NCBI GenBank assembly: GCA_963715575.1
Contig: OY970250.1
Coordinates: forward strand, 1,860,001 to 1,924,000
Direction: 5' to 3'
DNA length: 64,000 bases
Origin: AC-32 sp963715575
Lineage (GTDB): Bacteria; Actinomycetota; Thermoleophilia; Gaiellales; Gaiellaceae
Below the pieces are notes generated by a model. The model was not told where the DNA came from. It ran no database searches and saw only the letters and a program-made list of their open reading frames with translations. This document shows, piece by piece, positions 61,606-64,000 of this stretch (the first letter of the stretch is position 1; the number at the start of each line of letters is the position of its first letter). A program made the position numbers and the translations under genes.

Positions 61606-62720
61606 AACCAACGCCCGGGGAAGCCGACCGTGTGCAGCGTCCGCGGCACATCGGCCGCGGGCGCGCGTCCCGGCAGCCGCACCTTCGCCCCGTCGAGCTC
61701 GAGCGAGTGGTCGACCGCCTCGATCATCCGCACGACGTCGATCCCGAGCGAGGCGCTCGAGCGCGGGTGCCGGCCGCTGCGGATCGCCGAGCAGAAGTCG
61801 TCGAGCTCGAGCCCGAGGGGCTCCGCCGCGGCGACCGGCGGCGAGACGATCTCGCCGGAGCGGTAGGTCAGCCGGTACTCGCCGAAGCTCTCCGGGTCCG
61901 GCGGAACCACGCCCGAGTCGAAGACCCGCACCGGCTCGTTGCTCGTGTCGTCGTAGACGATCATCTTGCGCGAGCCGACCACCGTCGTCCGGCGCAGCTT
62001 GCTGGGCGCGAGCCACGAGAGCTCGACGTGCGCGATCGTCTTCGAGGGGTACTCGAGGTTGACGAACATCACGTCGGGGGTGCCCGGCATGATGCAACCG
62101 CGGCTCATCGCGGAGACCGAGTCCGGCGTCTCGCCGAGCCAGTAGCAGAGGATCGAGAAGTCGTGCGGGCCCAGGTCCCAGATGACGCTGACGTCGCTCT
62201 GGTGCAACCCGAGGTTGACGCGGCTGGTCGAGACGAAGTAGATGTCGCCGAGCTCGCCCGACTGGATCAGGTCGCGGATCATCACGACCGGCGGGCTGTA
62301 CAGGAACGTGTGGCCCGGCATCAACAGGAGGCCCAGCTCGTCGGCAAGCTCCTGCAGCTGCTCCCCTTCGGCCGACGAGGCCGCGAGCGGCTTCTCGACG
62401 AAGACGTGCTTGCCGGCCCGCAGCGCTGCGGCGGCGAGCTCGAAATGGCTGGAGACCGGCGTCGCGATCGCCACGGCCTCGACGGAGCGGTCGGCGAGGA
62501 TCTCCTCGAAGCGGGTCGTCGCGCGCAGCGCCGGGAACCGGCGCAGGACGCCGTCGAGCGCCGCGGGCCTCGAGTCGCAGACCGAGACCGGATCCGCGGT
62601 CCCGACCTCGTGCAGGTTGCGGACGAGGTTCGGCCCCCAGTAGCCGAGTCCGACCACGGCGACGCGCACCGGCGCGTCCTCGACGGGAACGGGCGCGAGG
62701 GGTACGCGGGGTGGGTTCAC
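61602..62720 (-). CDS. Gfo/Idh/MocA family oxidoreductase
   Basis: A 372-residue dehydrogenase. The Rossmann motif is VAVVGLGYWGPNLVRNL, the signature EKP is in HVFVEKPLAASSAE, and the substrate-domain part has YWLGETPDSVSAMSRG and GLHQSDVSVIWDLGPHDFSI. Relatives oxidise NDP-sugars or inositol-like compounds in glycan synthesis. GTG 62720 has GGAGAGGAG upstream and overlaps the stop codon of the sugar transferase before it, so the two form an operon. Sequence resembles WlbA/WbpB-type enzymes. Confidence 0.9.
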   Translation of the reverse strand: MNPPRVPLAPVPVEDAPVRVAVVGLGYWGPNLVRNLHEVGTADPVSVCDSRPAALDGVLRRFPALRATTRFEEILADRSVEAVAIATPVSSHFELAAAALRAGKHVFVEKPLAASSAEGEQLQELADELGLLLMPGHTFLYSPPVVMIRDLIQSGELGDIYFVSTSRVNLGLHQSDVSVIWDLGPHDFSILCYWLGETPDSVSAMSRGCIMPGTPDVMFVNLEYPSKTIAHVELSWLAPSKLRRTTVVGSRKMIVYDDTSNEPVRVFDSGVVPPDPESFGEYRLTYRSGEIVSPPVAAAEPLGLELDDFCSAIRSGRHPRSSASLGIDVVRMIEAVDHSLELDGAKVRLPGRAPAADVPRTLHTVGFPGRWF

Positions 62721-64000
62721 GCCGCTCCTCTCCGGGCCAGCACGGACAGCGGCGTGCGGCAGAGCAGGCGCAGGTCGAGGCCGAGCGACCAGCCGCGAAC
62801 GTAGGCGACATCCATGTCGAGCGCCTCGCCGAACGTCGAATGCGCCCTCGCCGTCACCTGCCAGAGCCCGGTCAGGCCGGCCGGGACGAGGAAGCGCTCG
62901 AAGTGGTGTGGGCGGAAATACTCCGTCTCGTACGGGATGCACGGGCGCGGGCCGACCAGCGACATGTCGCCGCGGACGATGTTGATCAGCTGCGGTAGCT
63001 CGTCCAGGCTGGTGGCGCGGAGCCAGCGGCCGACGCGCGTGACCGCATCCTGGCGCTCCAGCTTGTAGAGGCCGTTGCCGTTGGCCGCCTGGTCGGCGTG
63101 CATCGTCGACTTGATGTACTCGCGGTGGACGCCGGTGTCGGCGCCGACGCGCATGGTGCGGAACTTGAGCGCCGTGAACGGGCGCTGGTCCTTCCCGAGC
63201 CGCTCCTGGCGGAAGAAGACCGGGCCGGGCGAATCGAGCTTGATCGCCAGCGCGAAGAAGGCGAACAGCGGCGCCGTCACCAGCAAGCCGGCCGCCGCGC
63301 CGATCACGTCGACAGTCCGCTTGACGAGCTGCGACGAGCGCGGCAGCCGCAGCGGCGGCAGCTCGACGAGCGGCAGGCCCTCGAGCGTGTCGATCTTGGC
63401 GCTGGCGCCGACCAGCTCGAACAGGCGCGGCACGACGTCGACCTGGATCTCGAGGTCGTTCAGCGCCCGGACCGCCGCCAGCGTCTCGTCGTCGGTGTCG
63501 TTTGAGAACGCGACCACGACGCGCTCGATGTCGAACGTGCACACGAGCTCCTCGAGCTGTTCGGGCGGACCGAGCAGGGCCAGGTGTCCGAGGTCGGAGT
63601 GGCGCTCCTTCGGCCTGGAGTCGACGAAGCCGACGAGGTTGAAGCCGTACTCGGGGTGGCGCAGGAGCTTGCGCGCGACGCGCTGGCCGATGTCGCCCGC
63701 GCCGACGATCAGCGTGTTCTGGAGGTAGAGCGGGTTCCGCCGGCAAATGGTGCGTGCGATGGTGCGGGAGAGCGTGATGAAGAGGATCGCGGAGATCCAG
63801 AGCCCGATCGCCTTCTCGAGGCTCGGGTCGGCAAGCCCGGAGAGACTGAGCACGACGAAGGTCAGCCAGGTTCCGATCGTGACGACGTGGAACACGCCGA
63901 CGATGTCGTCGGAGGTGGAGTGGTGCGTCCGCTCCTCGTCCTGGTCGTAGAGGCGGTAGAGCTTCGCGATCACGATCCAGAGCGGCAGCGAGATGATCGA
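62717..64000 (-). CDS. Undecaprenyl-phosphate sugar phosphotransferase (WbaP/CpsE type), 5' end missing
   Basis: At least 427 residues; the frame stays open at base 64000. The N-terminal part has membrane helices and a CoA-binding-like Rossmann segment (LIVGAGDIGQRVARKLL). The C-terminal catalytic domain has KRTVDVIGAAAGLLVTAPLF (reentrant helix), GPVFFRQERLGKDQRPFTALKFRTM, RVGRWLRATSLDELPQLINI and MSLVGPRPCIPYE, all hallmarks of polyprenyl-phosphate hexose-1-phosphate transferases. It places the first sugar on the lipid carrier for a capsule or exopolysaccharide. Confidence 0.94.
   Translation of the reverse strand, partial: SIISLPLWIVIAKLYRLYDQDEERTHHSTSDDIVGVFHVVTIGTWLTFVVLSLSGLADPSLEKAIGLWISAILFITLSRTIARTICRRNPLYLQNTLIVGAGDIGQRVARKLLRHPEYGFNLVGFVDSRPKERHSDLGHLALLGPPEQLEELVCTFDIERVVVAFSNDTDDETLAAVRALNDLEIQVDVVPRLFELVGASAKIDTLEGLPLVELPPLRLPRSSQLVKRTVDVIGAAAGLLVTAPLFAFFALAIKLDSPGPVFFRQERLGKDQRPFTALKFRTMRVGADTGVHREYIKSTMHADQAANGNGLYKLERQDAVTRVGRWLRATSLDELPQLINIVRGDMSLVGPRPCIPYETEYFRPHHFERFLVPAGLTGLWQVTARAHSTFGEALDMDVAYVRGWSLGLDLRLLCRTPLSVLARRGAA

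Overview
The window is dense, very GC-rich bacterial chromosome with short intergenic gaps, many GTG and TTG starts, and start codons placed 6-7 bases after TAnnnT promoter boxes (leaderless mRNAs). Together with an IleRS of divergent type, a DrrA-like ABC exporter, a PxKF-type domain and several small conserved-looking proteins, this suggests an actinobacterium, probably of the Thermoleophilia (Solirubrobacterales/Gaiellales). That placement is an inference, since no rRNA is present. I see no insertion sequence, integrase, prophage or CRISPR array.

1-8.6 kb: mixed metabolism. A truncated carboxylate-amine ligase with RidA; a serine hydrolase; an ApbE/ferric-reductase-like redox module; a large beta-propeller lipoprotein; a cNMP-binding protein divergent from a Nudix hydrolase; a diacylglycerol-kinase-like protein; a DUF2231-like membrane protein; thioredoxin. 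8.7-14.7 kb: ileS, then a MarR regulator divergent from a three-gene ABC exporter. 14.7-15.2 kb is the only gap above 300 bases and holds a candidate structured RNA. 15.2-20.3 kb: a multi-GAF sensor kinase lacking the usual phospho-accepting histidine, a receiver-only response regulator, a CAP-domain protein and tRNA-Pro.

20.3-30.8 kb is the most unusual part. A protein with two nucleotide-cyclase-type domains, an AAA-type NTPase and TPR repeats is divergent from a 2185-residue secreted protein that joins a VWA domain, arrays of a GSIG(A/T)A hexapeptide, a PPC-like domain, a C25/caspase-like peptidase domain and a C-terminal PxKF-like domain. A perfect inverted repeat lies between them, over the -35 box of the giant gene.

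30.8-38.5 kb: five tRNA genes (Gly, Arg, Arg, His, Leu), a possible small RNA with an intrinsic terminator, a second CAP protein, a small stress-like group (GYD, DUF6458-like, PfpI, a 22-residue membrane peptide), a large secreted protein of unknown role and a Kelch propeller. 38.5-50 kb: housekeeping genes: bicupin, tig-clpP-clpX (protein quality control), an RHH regulator, a flippase-like protein, then valS-folC, a zinc-ribbon membrane protein, ndk, a methyltransferase and maf in one direction.

50-60.5 kb: two proteins with Ser/Arg/Lys-rich tails behind a possible SigB-type promoter, then the cell-elongation cluster mreB-mreC-mreD-mrdA-rodA and an RNase E/G with three basic RG-rich motifs. 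60.5-64 kb begins a probable surface-polysaccharide locus: nucleotidyltransferase-like protein, Gfo/Idh/MocA oxidoreductase and an initiating sugar-phosphate transferase that runs off the window.
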